A DNA stretch of 64,000 bases, taken from positions 6,548,796 to 6,612,795 of the forward strand of contig JABAKD010000028.1 in assembly GCA_012845835.1 (NCBI GenBank), given 5' to 3'. This document shows, one piece after another, positions 12,200 to 24,480 of the stretch (position 1 is the first letter of the stretch; every line of letters starts with the position of its first letter). The notes beneath the pieces are model-generated. The model saw only the letters and a list, made by a program, of their open reading frames with translations, was not told the origin of the DNA and ran no database searches. The translations under genes and the position numbers were made by a program. Source of the DNA: Undaria pinnatifida. Its lineage: Eukaryota; Sar; Phaeophyceae; Laminariales; Alariaceae.

Positions 12200-13700
12200 G
12201 TTGAGCGGTGATGTGTGACGTTATTACACGCATTGAGAGGGGAGAACGAACGAGAGAAAAAAAAATATGAAAAAAAATCGGACCTCCGGGGGTACATATC
12301 ATAGTTGTGCGGAATAACATTCTGCGAGAACCCTTGGATCCTCACATATAGAAAACGTATTTGAGCCTTATTGAACGTTTGACTTTGTGGATTTACGCTG
12401 TGAAACCTGATTGGATGCGCCGTGATCTACGTGGCAATGATTTTCAAACACGCCTCCGATTAACGATCTTCGTATACATACCACTATCAACCATTACTGG
12501 CATGTTCACTATTTGGAATCTGCGATGGATTTGCTGTAAGAATGGTGTCTTGCAAATGCTAGAAATGTGAATACATACAACTGATATTACAAAAAAGGAT
12601 ATGCAGAGTGTTATGTTCCAAGGTATATAGCTGTAAATACTGTCAAAAGTAAGCGCTAACTAGAGTGGTAAATGCTGCGGCGTCTGGTCACCTACTCGTC
12701 TTCTACCATTCCAAACGCAACCGGTGTCGACCGCAGGCAAATAAATATTGTGTTTCGAGAAGGTATGCACTCTTTACATCACTTCAAGTGATAGGCCAGA
12801 GGCTATGCAGGTCGTAAGCGTGTCGAGTGCAGGGTGTACGGCATTGGGTATTTATCTCTGAACTCAACCTGACTCAACGAAAAAAATTCCCAAATGCACC
12901 CGTACGCACGCACACAGTACTACTTCGTATTAATATGACAGTATCGACTTCGATTTTCCTATGTTCTCAACCACGACCGGCAGTCGCAGAGCAGTGGTGG
13001 GCATCAGACCGTCGAGTGTAAGCCTCGGGTGTACCTGGTTAATATTATGTGTTTAAACGTTTGGTGGCCACTCCTTGCGCCCAAGGACGGCCTGGTTATT
13101 GTGTGCCTTTAGATGTACGACCACATGTAAACATCCAAAAGAAATTTACGTGATTTTCAGGAGACATGGCATATCCGGGCATCGGAAGTCGATGACCCCT
13201 TCATGTTAACCATAACAACGTAAAGACTGGTTGAAACATACATATTGTCTGATATCCCGTATATCCCGTATCACGTACAAGGGTACTACTGCGCTACCTT
13301 GCACCGTTCAAAAACTATGGGAGATGGCATGTATTTATAAAAAAAGGGATTGGGTGGTATCATAGGAAAAAAATCGACTTAAATTTTGCGCCGAACACGC
13401 CCCCCGAGGGTTTTGAGTTGCATGCAGGCAGGCGTTCACACCCAGAGGAGACCCTTGTATTGCCCACGCAAGCACTCCCAAATAGGGAAGTTGGAGGCAG
13501 GCCGACAATACCCTAGCGGAGAGACCACATGCTCCAGCTGTGCGAATCCTGCGAGGCAAAACCAGAGAGAGGGGTCTGGGCAAAAAGTAAATCGAAACGG
13601 ATCTGGCACAACAAGCTCAAAAAGTGACAATTTGACCGTCCTGGTTCGATTTTTTTCTCGATTTGTGTGATATGCTACTTTTGGACCACACCGTGAGACC
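12200..13700. other. no recognisable gene
   Basis: Unique-looking, moderately AT-rich sequence. Frames of up to about 95 codons exist but lack family features. Confidence 0.4.
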
Positions 13701-14019
13701 TCGCCAAGTGTGCGCTGTCCTAAACGAGCTGCACCCTCACACCGGTCATATCATACAGAGCACGTAGGAAGAGACCGTCTGGGAATCGCCGTGGCATGCT
13801 ATTTCGTGGTGCAACCTGTGCATCTCGATGTTCAAAAGTGGATTACTCGTCGACGATACACTAGGGGCTCAACGCCACGATTAATCTCAACCGGTGCAGT
13901 ATCCCAAAGGGAATGGAGGGCTCTGCTGCAGATAGCAAGCCATTTATTGCGCAAACGCACTGACGTGTTTAACGCTGGAAACGCCAGGAGAGGGTTGTCG
14001 GTTCGAATGTCTGTCATGC

Positions 14020-14700
14020 CTATCCGACGTGTGTTATGTGTTCCTCACTAGCTGCCGTGCCTATCATGGATACTTGCCATGCCGTCCAAGATGAGGTTGC
14101 GCGATTCGCGGGCAACTGACGATGGCGGCGCACCGTTATACGCGCTGATCGATCGCATGCCTTCGAAGAGTATTGGAGGCACGTGTGTATTAAGGTACAA
14201 CCTGGCTGACCTAACAAAGATGAAGTGAGAGAGAGTTCCACTCCATTTATGCTGAGTGTGTCCCATGATTGGGAGAATCGCACCACGGCGCCCAGTGTCG
14301 GTATTCCATACTTTGCGGGAATCGCACCATGGTGTCGAGCGCCATTCAAGTCTACCGGGGGTACCAACAAGGGGGCGTTGTAGATGAATGTCTCCATGGA
14401 GTACATTTCAGCAGTATTCGGTTGGACCGTGGAGATACGCACGCGTGCTAACAGCTGGTGAGCACGGGAAGCTGAGATAGGTTCGGCGATAGCATTTACA
14501 ACGTATAGGTAAGCACGAGTAAGGCTATCGCCGAACTGATGGGGAAGTGTGGTAAGCGCCTCTCTGGGGTTTTTTGGAATGAACTTCAGCAGTTTTGGAT
14601 TCAGGCGTGAAGGTGAGCACGTGCTGTAGCCGCTGCTGATCGGGATGCTAAAGATAACCGGCTCCCGGTGGTGTCCTAACCATAGGTTCGGTGGTAGCAT
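14020..14700 (-). CDS. hypothetical 226-residue ORF
   Basis: The longest uninterrupted ATG-initiated frame outside the EsV-1-7 gene (start ATG at 14700-14698, stop at 14020). The protein has no recognised domain, signal peptide or membrane segment. The underlying DNA contains degenerate internal repeats shared with 15034-15125 (see the repeat at 14454-15190), which weakens the coding case. No homologous frame was seen elsewhere in the window. It may be a chance frame. Confidence 0.25.
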   Translation of the reverse strand: MLPPNLWLGHHREPVIFSIPISSGYSTCSPSRLNPKLLKFIPKNPREALTTLPHQFGDSLTRAYLYVVNAIAEPISASRAHQLLARVRISTVQPNTAEMYSMETFIYNAPLLVPPVDLNGARHHGAIPAKYGIPTLGAVVRFSQSWDTLSINGVELSLTSSLLGQPGCTLIHTCLQYSSKACDRSARITVRRHRQLPANRATSSWTAWQVSMIGTAASEEHITHVG

Positions 14701-15190
14701 TCAGTCAGTGTAAGTGACCACCAGTCATGCTGCCGCTGGACAGGAGAGGTGGGGTGCGCACCTTCCTGGGGATTTGGATTTCTGGGGAGGAGCTGGTGGT
14801 GCGCGTTTGCCTTGACGAGTGTTGCTGGTGTACATTTATATACCTGGTATAGTTTGAGCAATGTATTATGTACCGAGTGCACACGAGTAGTATTTAGATT
14901 ATGGCACGAATGCACTGATACTGACTTTATTCGTTTTGTGTTTCGTGTTTAAGGACTGCCCTTCTTCGTTTATTTTCTGAGCTGGCGAAAGTGAGCGCCT
15001 TGGTGTAGTCCCGGCGGTATTCGGTCGAACTGCGAGGTGAGCACGTTGTCAATCGCTGCTGATCGCGACATGAGGTAAGCATCTCCCGCGAGTGTTGCAA
15101 GTAGGTTCGATGGTAGCATTTCGACAGTGAAAGGTATGCACTTGTCGTGCTATTGTCAAACGGGTAGGTGAAGGTGAGCGCCTGCTCGGG
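14454..15190 (+). repeat. degenerate GGTGAGCAC / GGTTCGRTRGTAGCATT repeats
   Basis: A motif of about 95 bp recurs: GGTGAGCAC, then CGCTGCTGATCG, then GGTTCGGTGGTAGCATT and an AGTGTAAGTG/GTGAAAGGTATGCAC tail (14612-14710 and 15034-15135; a shorter form is at 14454-14515). Many GTGAGC/GTAAGC words look like 5' splice sites but have no coding context. Confidence 0.55.
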
Positions 15191-15399
15191 ATTGTGTTCC
15201 TAGAGTGGAATTGTCGGTGTTCTGTGTGTACGTTATGTCTTAGGAGCAAAAATGTCAGCCAGACTTTACGACTGTGGGGGAAAAAAAAATGGTCTGAACA
15301 GTCGGCTGGTCGAATGCTGCTGTTTGAAGTAAATGCTGAGATAGAGATCGCTGTTCTCTCGCCACCGCCCAAGATGGGCACGGCGGAAAGAAGCACGTT

Positions 15400-15960
15400 G
15401 CGACATCAGACCGACGGTGTTGAGCGGAGAAGAAAGGCGCACAGGCTGTTACCGACCTATGACCCGGATGCCCGCGTGGCTCCGATGCCCACATGCGCCG
15501 GGCTGGGGGGGTGTTGCAGTGGCGGCGGCGCCGGGGAGAAAAGACCCTTAGGCCGCACCCGATCGAACCAAGACGGAGTCGAGTCTACCTGGGCAAACGA
15601 GGATGAGGCGAGGGGGAGTTTCACGCCACTGCAATTGGACGTGTTTCACGCTCTTCGGGAGTCGTATTACGGCGCAGGCTACCGTCGTCGACCACCGGGT
15701 ACGTCGACCAAGGGGAAAGGAGAGACCGCTGTCAGAGAAGAAGCGCTCAAGACACACCCGATCGGAACTAAGGTCAGGACGGAGTTCACCCATCCTTCAA
15801 GGCCGGCGAAAGGCATTCATCGGAGAGGTGCACGACTTCAACGATCCGTATTGGCGGGCGAGGTATTCCGATGGAGACTGGGAGGAGTTGGACACCCAAG
15901 AGCTAAGACGCGGCAGGGAATTGGCGGCAACTTCAGCCCAAACAGATAGATCAAGGGGCT
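15400..15960 (+). pseudogene. frameshifted retroelement-type Tudor-like domain
   Basis: One frame gives THPIGTKVRTEF near 15755-15790. Another, from about 15805, gives KAFIGEVHDFNDPYWRARYS then DGDWEELDTQEL to about 15915. Together they form the pattern G-T-x-V-x-x-x-F, G-x-V-x-x-F, Y-x-x-x-Y-x-D-G-D-x-E-E-L, a small beta-barrel module like Tudor/Agenet domains that I associate with retrotransposon proteins of stramenopiles. Because the halves are in different frames, the copy is broken. Upstream coding from about 15400 is plausible but unrecognised. The assignment to a retroelement is by pattern memory only. Confidence 0.45.
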
Positions 15961-17030
15961 GGTCTGGCTGGAAAGGAGATGGAATTAGGAGTTCAATCGG
16001 CGAGAGCTAAAGCGGGAGTGGAAGCCGGCGAATATCCCCGCCTAAATCGTTCGCTCAAACGGCGGGACTGGCGGGATAGAGAAGGGTTCCGCTGACTGGG
16101 GTCGCACACTTTTAAGCTCTGGCGGACTATACCAGACTTGGGGGGTAATGCGGCGGCCGGGCGTGGGAGGCAAAACAAAAGTGCGATGGGTCGTGTTTTT
16201 GCAGTCACGGCGCATTGGGCGCAGAGAAGGGAGTGATTTCTCTTTGGGCGTAGGAGGGACCTTTCATCACGTAGACGGTTTAATGTACGAGAGCGGAACG
16301 CCTCCCCAAGGAGACTGGGCCCTCGACTGAATGGTCTGCCCCATAGCCTGGTGTTTACTCAACGCCCCCATGAAAGGAAGAAAAAGCTAATTCAAAAAGA
16401 TTCAAAAAGGAACTAGTAACGGGCTACAGAATTAAGAGTTAAGGGGCCAAACCACTGTCCACTTGCACAGACGCATCCATTCACCGTGTTTGCGAGACTC
16501 TCGCGTGATGTACAACGCTGGTACGCCTGGACTCCGGTTGTAACCTATTTCGATGGCCGGGACGAGTGAGATTCAAAGAGCCACCGGGTCAACAAGTTCC
16601 ACGGCCGAACTCCTAGGCAAAAGGTGAGCCGTAACCAAGGCGGCTCGCCCCGCTACCGCAACGCGTACAAAACTTACACAAGTTCCGGGTACGGGTATGG
16701 ATGTCGTACCAGAACTTCCAGAAGTACCGGGTACGGTTGTGAATGGCATGCAGAACTTACAGAAGCTCTTTGTAGGGTACTACTCGGGGTGAATACCATG
16801 GGTATGATTTGTACCGACCCTACAAAACACAACCTGGGATTGTTTGGTGTAAATTGGTTTTTTCCTTCTGGAGCCGAAAGATCGTCCCAATATGTGCGGC
16901 TCCTCAATGACGAACCGTATCGAAATAGCAAAAATAGCATGGACGGTCGTTTGCCTGCTCACAGATCGGCCACGACACCACACCGTGCACGCTACTCAAC
17001 GCAGTAGCATGGATGACACCGACAACAGGG
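15960..17030. other. no recognisable gene
   Basis: Includes GGGTACGG-type short repeats near 16685-16740. It lies downstream of the EsV-1-7 gene, so its right part (about 16.8-17.03 kb) may hold that gene's 3' UTR. No polyadenylation hexamer stands out. Confidence 0.3.
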
Positions 17031-17031
17031 T

Positions 17032-18453
17032 CTACGACGAGACATCCACCCCCATCTCGGTCTTAATAGGTTCCGCTGATTGCTGTTTGTACGGTAAAGG
17101 GGTCATAGTCCGTCGTATACGCCGACCGGCCTTCTTGCCGACGGTATTGACGTCGGCTCGTTCTGGTAAGGCACGGGAAAGCAAGGTATGAGGACAACTC
17201 CCGCTGGGACCCATCCCCACCGCGTGAACGATGCCACCCTCTTTGAAAGCGCCGTTATCGAGGTAGTGCGACGACTGCTCCCCGTCAAGTTCTGACCTTG
17301 CCCGTCCCCGACTACCCCCCACCTCGGGGGTAATAGCCGGACTGCCCATACTATCATCCTTCGTCGAGGTTTTCGCAGCAGCCACAACGTTGGTCGACAC
17401 ATCTCGTGCTGACCATGTTCCGTTGCGGTCTACTGCTAAACGGTTGGAGCGGATCTTCACCATGTCGTCCTTAGAATGCGTTTTGCAGTACACCGGCGTC
17501 TTGCTGCCAACAACATCATAGCCCGCGTTTTCAAAGCAAGATTTATCGGAACAGAGCTTTCTGCGGACATTCGCCGTGCCGTCGTGAACATTTTTCTTGG
17601 CGAATTCCGCCGCGTTACCACCGTCTACCTTATTGTGCGGCTTGCTGCAGGATTCGTGGAGGAAAGTCTTGGAGCGGAAATTTACCATGCTGTGATGGGC
17701 ATGTTGCTTGCAGTATTTCGCCGACTTGCCCCCCTCGAACTGAAAACTCGGCCGCTTCCAGCAGGAGTCATGTGAACAACGCTTGGTGCGTACGTCAACC
17801 ATACCGCCCTTGGCATGTTGCTTGCAGTACGCCGGTTTCTTCGTGCCCTCCACATTATAAGATGGAATCGTCGAGCAGGAGTCATGTGCGCAACGCTTGG
17901 CGTGCACATCGACCATGCCGTCCTCAGCATGTTGCCTGCAGTAGACCGCCTTCTTGCCGCCCTCGACATTAAAGCTCGGCTGCCTCGTGCAGGAGTCATA
18001 AAAGCAACGCTTAGCTAACACATTCACCATGCCATCCTCAGCATGCTGTCTGCAGTACACGGCAGTCTTGCTCCCCTCGACACCAAAGTTCGGTCGTCTC
18101 GTGCAAGAGTCATCTGAGCAATGCCTGTTGAGGACATTGACCATTTCTTTATCAGCATGTTCCTTGCAGAACACCGCGGTCTTGATTCCGTCCAAATTAA
18201 AACTCGGGTGCCTCGTGCAGGCAGCATGTGAGCAACGCTTTCTGAACATATTTATCATGCCGTCTTTGGCATGTTGCTTGCAGAACGCCCCCATCATGCC
18301 CTTTAGTGGTACATTATACGTAGCGCGTATCTTGCATTGCTCGTTTAGGCAGCGCACCATACTTACCACGGCGTGGAATGCCTGAAAGCCGTAAGCGACC
18401 AAGGAGGAAAGGGGAGCAGAGTTGAAATTCACTGGGCCAGCGCGGCCTGTCAT
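17032..18453 (-). CDS. EsV-1-7 repeat protein
   Basis: An intact 473-residue single-exon ORF (ATG at 18453, TAG at 17032). Residues about 35-338 are eight tandem repeats of about 38 residues with C-x4-C-x16-C-x2-H-x12, the EsV-1-7 motif, for example CSHAAC..VFCKEH and CSDDSC..VYCRQH. Repeat 1 has x17. Repeat 7 (about 264-300) has lost its first Cys and the C-x2-H, so it is probably dead. The last ~135 residues are polar and disordered-looking. This family is expanded in brown algae and includes IMMEDIATE UPRIGHT, which affects early development in Ectocarpus. The spacing suggests a small metal-binding fold, but the biochemical role is unproven. ATG at residue 32 is an alternative start, with a GTAAGT just before it. 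A broken relative lies at 31124-32330. Confidence 0.95.
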   Translation of the reverse strand: MTGRAGPVNFNSAPLSSLVAYGFQAFHAVVSMVRCLNEQCKIRATYNVPLKGMMGAFCKQHAKDGMINMFRKRCSHAACTRHPSFNLDGIKTAVFCKEHADKEMVNVLNRHCSDDSCTRRPNFGVEGSKTAVYCRQHAEDGMVNVLAKRCFYDSCTRQPSFNVEGGKKAVYCRQHAEDGMVDVHAKRCAHDSCSTIPSYNVEGTKKPAYCKQHAKGGMVDVRTKRCSHDSCWKRPSFQFEGGKSAKYCKQHAHHSMVNFRSKTFLHESCSKPHNKVDGGNAAEFAKKNVHDGTANVRRKLCSDKSCFENAGYDVVGSKTPVYCKTHSKDDMVKIRSNRLAVDRNGTWSARDVSTNVVAAAKTSTKDDSMGSPAITPEVGGSRGRARSELDGEQSSHYLDNGAFKEGGIVHAVGMGPSGSCPHTLLSRALPERADVNTVGKKAGRRIRRTMTPLPYKQQSAEPIKTEMGVDVSS

Positions 18454-18459
18454 TCAATA

Positions 18460-19195
18460 GTTGCATGTATTGAGGGCATTTGCAGCAGTGACAACGAATT
18501 ACTTAGGTTGATCCAACTTAGTTATCATCGGCCCGCATATTGATGCTTGAGACGTTAGGACGTGGTCGGGGTCACAAGGCGGACATCTGGAGCGGACAAC
18601 AAAACAAACCGCAAGGCATACAGAATACGATCCATCGTGGTCCTTTGTATCGCGGTGGTGGTTGAAATGCAGCGGGAGCTACGTCCTCTTGGCGGAAGTG
18701 CCACTAGTCGCCGTCATATCATCGGCACAGTTCCGCAGCGCATCACACCGTGGTCGGCAACTGTCACCATCACCGCTAGCTTTACTAGAGCTCAGTTGGA
18801 CACGCTGTATAGACTATGTAGACTACTGTATAAACTACTGTACAATCTATAACAAGAGGCTCGGGACAAATGGTTCAAGCACCACCAGCGTTTCAACCGA
18901 GGAACGACAAAAGCCAAGGTAGGATGCTCAATTTAGGGTCAATATTTTGCAGTGGCTCGGGTCAATCGCGCGATTGACCCCCCTTTTTATTTTCGGTCTT
19001 AAGCTCTTGTGCCGTTTAGATTTGGTGACGCGAACCCGCGAACGGAAAGCGACGCAGACGCCAACAATCGTCTAATGACGCCTTTCTGTCGGTGAGGTAC
19101 AAAGTCACACTCATGAAGGGGGTACCCCCGGCTACCCACGTCCTAGTCGAACTACCAATTGATGTGGTATCCACAGTATGTTCTTCACTATTGCA
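18460..19195. other. upstream region of the EsV-1-7 gene; nothing else recognised
   Basis: Probably contains that gene's promoter and 5' leader. No TATA-like element or other gene is clear. A run of TAGACTATGTAGACTACTGTA-type words lies at about 18805-18850. Confidence 0.3.
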
Positions 19196-19670
19196 TGTAA
19201 TGTACATGTATATGTAAATGTATATGTATATGTATGCATATGTTTATGTAAATGTATATGTAAATGTATATGTAAATGTATATGTACATGTATATGTACA
19301 TGTACATGTATATGTATATGTATATGTACATGTTTATGTATCTGTATATGTATCTGTATATGTATATGTGTATTATATGTACATTATATGTATACGCATC
19401 TGCATATGTAGACTATATGTATTTGTAAATGTATATGTATAATCAATGTATATGTATACGTATATGTATATGTATATGTATATGCATGTATAGGTGTATG
19501 TATATTATAAAAAATGAAAATACACTCCAGCTGTGGTGAGATCGAAGATTTTGTCGAAACTCATCTTTGCATGTATATGTGTATGCATATCTATAGTCTA
19601 TGTACATGTATATGTAAATGTATATGTATACGCATATGTATATGTATATGTATACGCTATGTATATGTAT
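19196..19670 (+). repeat. TATATG/TAAATG microsatellite
   Basis: Two blocks (about 19200-19500 and 19570-19670) of hexamers TATATG, TAAATG and TACATG. Between them, 19510-19575 is a reverse-complement fragment of the composite repeat's right end (ATACACTCCAGCTGTGG). Open frames read as Tyr/Val/Met or Cys/Ile repeats and are not genes. Confidence 0.9.
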
Positions 19671-19678
19671 ATGTTGTC

Positions 19679-19990
19679 CGGTCGCCCCGGTGGCGTATCA
19701 GGTTAACCTCGAGCCTGGTATAGGTCAGTTTCGTGAGTTCGAGCCCCGCCGAGTGCATACTCGTATAAATTCGTTGGGACGTTTTCTTGTGGACAAATTG
19801 ACTTGCGGAAAGCGCGAGAGCGTGAGTTAGCAACACTCGATGAACAATCGACGAGCAGTGGGATTGCTGTACCCTATGCGCGATAAAAATTGAAGGCAAG
19901 AACCGGGGAGGAGAAGGGATGACACCTGTGACCACGGCTTGTCCAGAAGCTGGAAAGTGAAAGTGTGCAAAAAAAAAATATATATATATA
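19679..19990 (+). mobile_element. tRNA-derived SINE, copy 1
   Basis: About 300 bp. Begins CCGGTCGCCCCGGTGGCGTA (weak box A) and has a clear box B, GTGAGTTCGAGCCCC, at about 19733-19747. The body holds GCGCGAGAGCGTGAGTTAGC and CAATCGACGAGCAGTGGG. It ends with an A-run and (TA)n, a typical SINE tail. A second copy in the same orientation lies at 55300-55622. Confidence 0.75.
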
Positions 19991-20454
19991 TATATGTATA
20001 CGCATATGCATATACTTCGAAGTACATATGTATACGCATAGACTATATATTTATATGCATAAAAGTATGTACTCGTTGGGTATCTAGCCCGGCATTGGGG
20101 TTGCACATCCACGCGGCGTGAACAGGTTAGTCAAGGCTGAGTTTGTGCTTGGCATTGGGGAATTCGGGTGAGGATCTACAGAGAAAAACGAACCGCTATC
20201 CTACCGTAGCACGAGTCGAATTCGGAGGTTCAAACTGTTCTGTAATATACCGTATACCATGTACCCGGTAGACGACACATATGCTGGCAGAAATTACCAT
20301 TCCGATGGTGCATTGTTGGTCTGGGTTCTCTGCACGTGCGAAGGGATATAGGGATATACATACATACGAAGTACACATGTATATATATATTTCGATCCAT
20401 GTACAATAACATATTATGAAGCTTTAACACGTTGTTCAAACGCCCCACTTACAT

Positions 20455-21775
20455 TCGAAATCGGCCAGAGTAATAAACACTTCTACGCAATTGATATCAC
20501 GTCGGTATCTTTCTACCCATCCATGACGTAGCTTTCATTCACCCCCCCCCCCCCTCCAACGCCCCCTCCTTCCCCACCACCCGCACGATCGCCTAGACCT
20601 AGCACCACGCATATAGCAAGCCCCTACAAATATGATTAATTCGCGCGATCGGAGTATCACACACAAGCTTGCAAAGATGAATTTCGACCAAATCTTTGAT
20701 CTCACAGCTGGAGTGCATTTTAATATTATATGACCTAAACCTCTTGAACCCCCCCCCCCCCCCCCCCCTTTTTTTCCCCGCTCTCTTGCTCAAACGCCTC
20801 ACCTAATATCGAAATCCGCCAGAGTATTAAACACTTCCACCCACTCGATATCACCTCATTATCTTTGTAGAGCCATCCTTGCCGCTGCTGCAATTCCCAC
20901 CCCCCCCGCCGCCCCCAACGCCCCCTCCTTCCCCACCACCCGCACCATTGCCTAGACCTAGCACCACGTGTATAGCAAACCCCTACATCTATGCGACCTA
21001 ACGCCCTTTCGCCCCCCCTCCCTCCACCTGCCCCCCCTTCCCCCACCCCCCGCCTCCCCACCCCTCCACCCCACCCCCACCTCCTCGAACACTCCGCCCT
21101 CTACTCACTGGTTGTACGACTTACAGGATATACAGGATACACTGGTGCATTCTTTCCAAACCCTTCACATTTATCCCCTTAAAGGATGTAAAGTTTCCAC
21201 GAACAGATTGAGATGCCCCACCCGTCCCCCCCCTCCCCCCCCATGATGAACTGGTGCATTCTTTCCAAAACCGTCAGATATATCCCCTTGAAGAATTCAT
21301 AGTTTCCACGCACAATTAGAGCTGCCCCACCCCTCCCCCCTCCAACCCCGCTCCCTTTTGATAAAAACCAGGCCCCCAAGTCCTTAAAAACTCCCCCCCC
21401 CCTCCCCCCCCCACCCCCACTCCCTTTTGATCAAAATCAGGCCCCCACGTCCTTAAAAACTCCGCCCCCCCCTCACCGGTTATTCGACTTACAGGATTCA
21501 CTTGCTAAACTGATGCATTTCCTTCCACAGCTGTCAGATTTTGTCCCCCTCAGAAACGGGTTTATAGTTTCCGCGCACAGACTGATTAACATCACCCTGT
21601 TGACCCTGATAGCTACACTGTAGTTGCAAGGGGAGTCGCCGACCTGTATTCTTAATGAGGACACACAACCCGTAATACGCGCGATCGGAGTATCACACAC
21701 AGCTTGCAAAGATGAGTTTCGACAAAATCCTCGATCCCACAGCTGGAGTGTATTTTTATTTCCATAATATATATA
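20455..21775 (+). repeat. C-rich composite repeat, copy 2
   Basis: The same landmarks as copy 1: GCCTAGACCTAGCACCACG twice (20592 and 20950), CACCGGTTATTCGACTTACA at 21474, GGGAGTCGCCGACCTG at 21631, and the end block CGCGATCGGAGTATCACACA to CAGCTGGAGTGTATTTT (21681-21755). The CGCGATCGG..GCTGGAGTG block also occurs internally (20642-20725), so the repeat is built of roughly 1 kb sub-units. Rich in C-runs. Confidence 0.75.
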
Positions 21776-24270
21776 TTGCTGTACCCACGATGACGTTATG
21801 GAGCCTTGTTGAGTATGTCCGCACGTCGTTACTTTTTTCATCACATGTGACACACGATGCGTTCAATAAAGGTGCTGCGCGCACGCTAAACAGGCGGGGT
21901 CTCTACGTGTAAAAAATTACTAATCTCGTCATCGCAATGTTGCCCAGACTTCACTACGGCCAAACTTCTCACAATAATGCATTTTCTCCCTCTCGCTCGA
22001 ACGGCAGTAAACTCAGTTACAGACGTCTGTCTCGTTACGTACGCCTCACACACGTAGAAGCGTCGCCACCGGCGTATACAGCTCGCCGGTGCCGTTGTAC
22101 CCGCGCGAGATAGCACCACATACACTACAACTGCGGATCGAGTTTATCGTTAGTATGGTGCCGCTTTCAAGTAATAATACACAGGCAACCGAAACAAAAT
22201 CGGCAAACAGTCGGTGGCACGTCGTGACGACTTACCGCGGTCGCACTCTCATGCCATCTAAAGATTATGGTGCTTATTCCCGAACACGTAGAGGCTGAAT
22301 GCAGTCTCGGTCGTTTGGATGCAGTAGATGTGTTGAGCTTTGTGCGTTTACTGATGCAGATACCGCTGTGCTACCGCTACAGCTGCTGCTGTGTGTAGGT
22401 GCATGCGTTAACCCCTTCCTTCGGACCTACCCTAGGAGTCCCCGTTACAGGCAGTAGGCTGTTTCCGCGCGTTGCCCAGCGTGACCAGGGACGCCACTTG
22501 AAGCCGTTCGACACATATCTGTCCCAATGAAAATGGTGCAGAACGGATCCCGGTTCGCACCAAAACACTCGTTGTTTTGGCCTTCGATCTAAACACAATC
22601 GATGTTACTCAGTGTTATCTTACAAAATTGCATAAGTGTTATTGCTCCACAGTAGTAGCCACCTGTTAACTTACTGCATTCTGGGTCAGTCGGTGCAAAC
22701 GTCAACAGTATCTGCAATGCTGGTAGATCGACCTGTGCCGTCGTGTCATATGCAAGATATACACGTACGCGTATGAATCGTAAAACGCGATGTATCCTCA
22801 CTGGGATGCCCCTGAGCACTATTGCTACCTTGCCGAGAAGATGACCGCGCGCCAACACCATCCGCAATGCTTGTGTCCAGTCAAGACGAATGCTGCGAAG
22901 AGAGATAGCACAATTTTGGTTCAACGTTTTCTCGATGGCGGGGCTCCTTCACCCAAAATCTCCACAATGCCATTCTTGTTTTGCTATCTTGTTTCGTTAG
23001 TATGGGTTTATTCGTCGAGTTGCATGTTCAGTATACCAAACGTTGTATCAGTTATGGGTTTGTACGGAGCTCGCCAAGGGGGGGAGAGCCTGCAAAAAAA
23101 CGTGGTGCATTTCTACCTTGACCTGCGTCTCAACCTGTGCCTCGTGGTATCACATAGCCAGGTATAAGAGTACGATTCCGCATGCATCGTCGAATGCAAA
23201 TAATCTACACGCTGAAAATGCCCAGCAATAGAGACAAGCCGTCGGCCAGACGCTCGTATACTCCCATCATATTTTGCAGGTAGCGCACCATCTGAATTGC
23301 ACGATCTAAAACGACATATGTTGCGTGACAATCCAAGTCTCTAGTGACTTTCAGCGCGACAAATTATTGCCTATGGCGCTGGTTCGTCGTGCATACTGGC
23401 AGGCGGTTGCTAGTGTTCGCTCGGATTGGGTCCGCTGATATAGATACAAGGAAAATACTGGTAGCGGCTTGCCCTGAGTGCTTCGCAGCTTTTGTACGAA
23501 GTGTTCGTGTGCGTTTGTCGTCATAGCGCGCGATGAGGTTTACGTCTCGGCCCGAAACTCCCTCGCCGTGCTCAGCGCCCCTTGCTGCCTCAGGTGCGGC
23601 CGTGTCCGCACTCGCGCGGTGCACTGACGGGACGGGCTGTACTAGTGTTTTGCTAGTTGTTTATCACAGGCCGGGCGATAATAAGTATGGGGTGAAGCCA
23701 AAAAAAAACGTTTCTACTTGTATGTATTTTGAGGCATTCTTAGGCACTGGATATAGCTCTCGGGAAAGGCTTCCTATCCCCGACACTCTGTATTTGTCCT
23801 GCGCCGAGCCGTACCTACTTTTGGCGGATACAATAGGTACAGGGTACAACTCTCTCTCTGACTACTCAAGTTGTGCGTTAATTACGTGCGTCTTTAAATG
23901 TGCATATATATGGCCATCTATCTGAATCCCCCACGGTTCCGTGAGACGGTTACCCCATACCACTAGTGTGTATTGTTCGACCAAATGTTTTATTCAACAG
24001 CGGTACAGCAGTAGATATATGTCGACCTGTTAATAGATTTCCACGAGTGCGCACGAACGGGGACATCCTATGACACAGCAGTACGAGTACTCCGAGTAGT
24101 TTAGTCAAAGAGAGTTTTCCTGCGACTCTTAAGCACTGCTGCAGCTTGTCGCATACGGCCTCGATTTTTGTCTACTACATTACCGGCTTACGGACATGCG
24201 CAAAGCCGTAGGCGAGCATCAGTCAGTCGCGGCGAAGACCCCCGTTCCTACAGCGATACACCGTGTGCAC
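21775..24270. other. no recognisable gene
   Basis: Frames of up to 130 codons exist (for example an ATG frame at 23533-23925), but none has domain-like features, splice support or a counterpart elsewhere. Confidence 0.4.
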
Positions 24271-24480
24271 GTACCCCTACCAGTTTGCTTGGAGTGCTGT
24301 GACACACGACAGAACCCTCCACATAGATGTCGGCCGACCAGTACCCACAACGATACCAAGTATGGACGTTCCTGTCATTGTGCTTGCATTGCTGTGACCA
24401 CAACAGAACCCGCCCATCGATGTCGGCCGACCAATTTGACCTACGGAGGCAGCAAGTACGTACGTACCTACCGGTATACC
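24270..24480 (+). repeat. tandem duplication, period about 95 bp
   Basis: Two units share GCTGTGAC, CACAGAACC and GATGTCGGCCGACCA (at 24326 and 24420). Confidence 0.6.

Noticed and set aside
19200..19670. Tyr/Val or Cys/Ile-rich repeat proteins
   Set aside because: Translations of the TATATG microsatellite.
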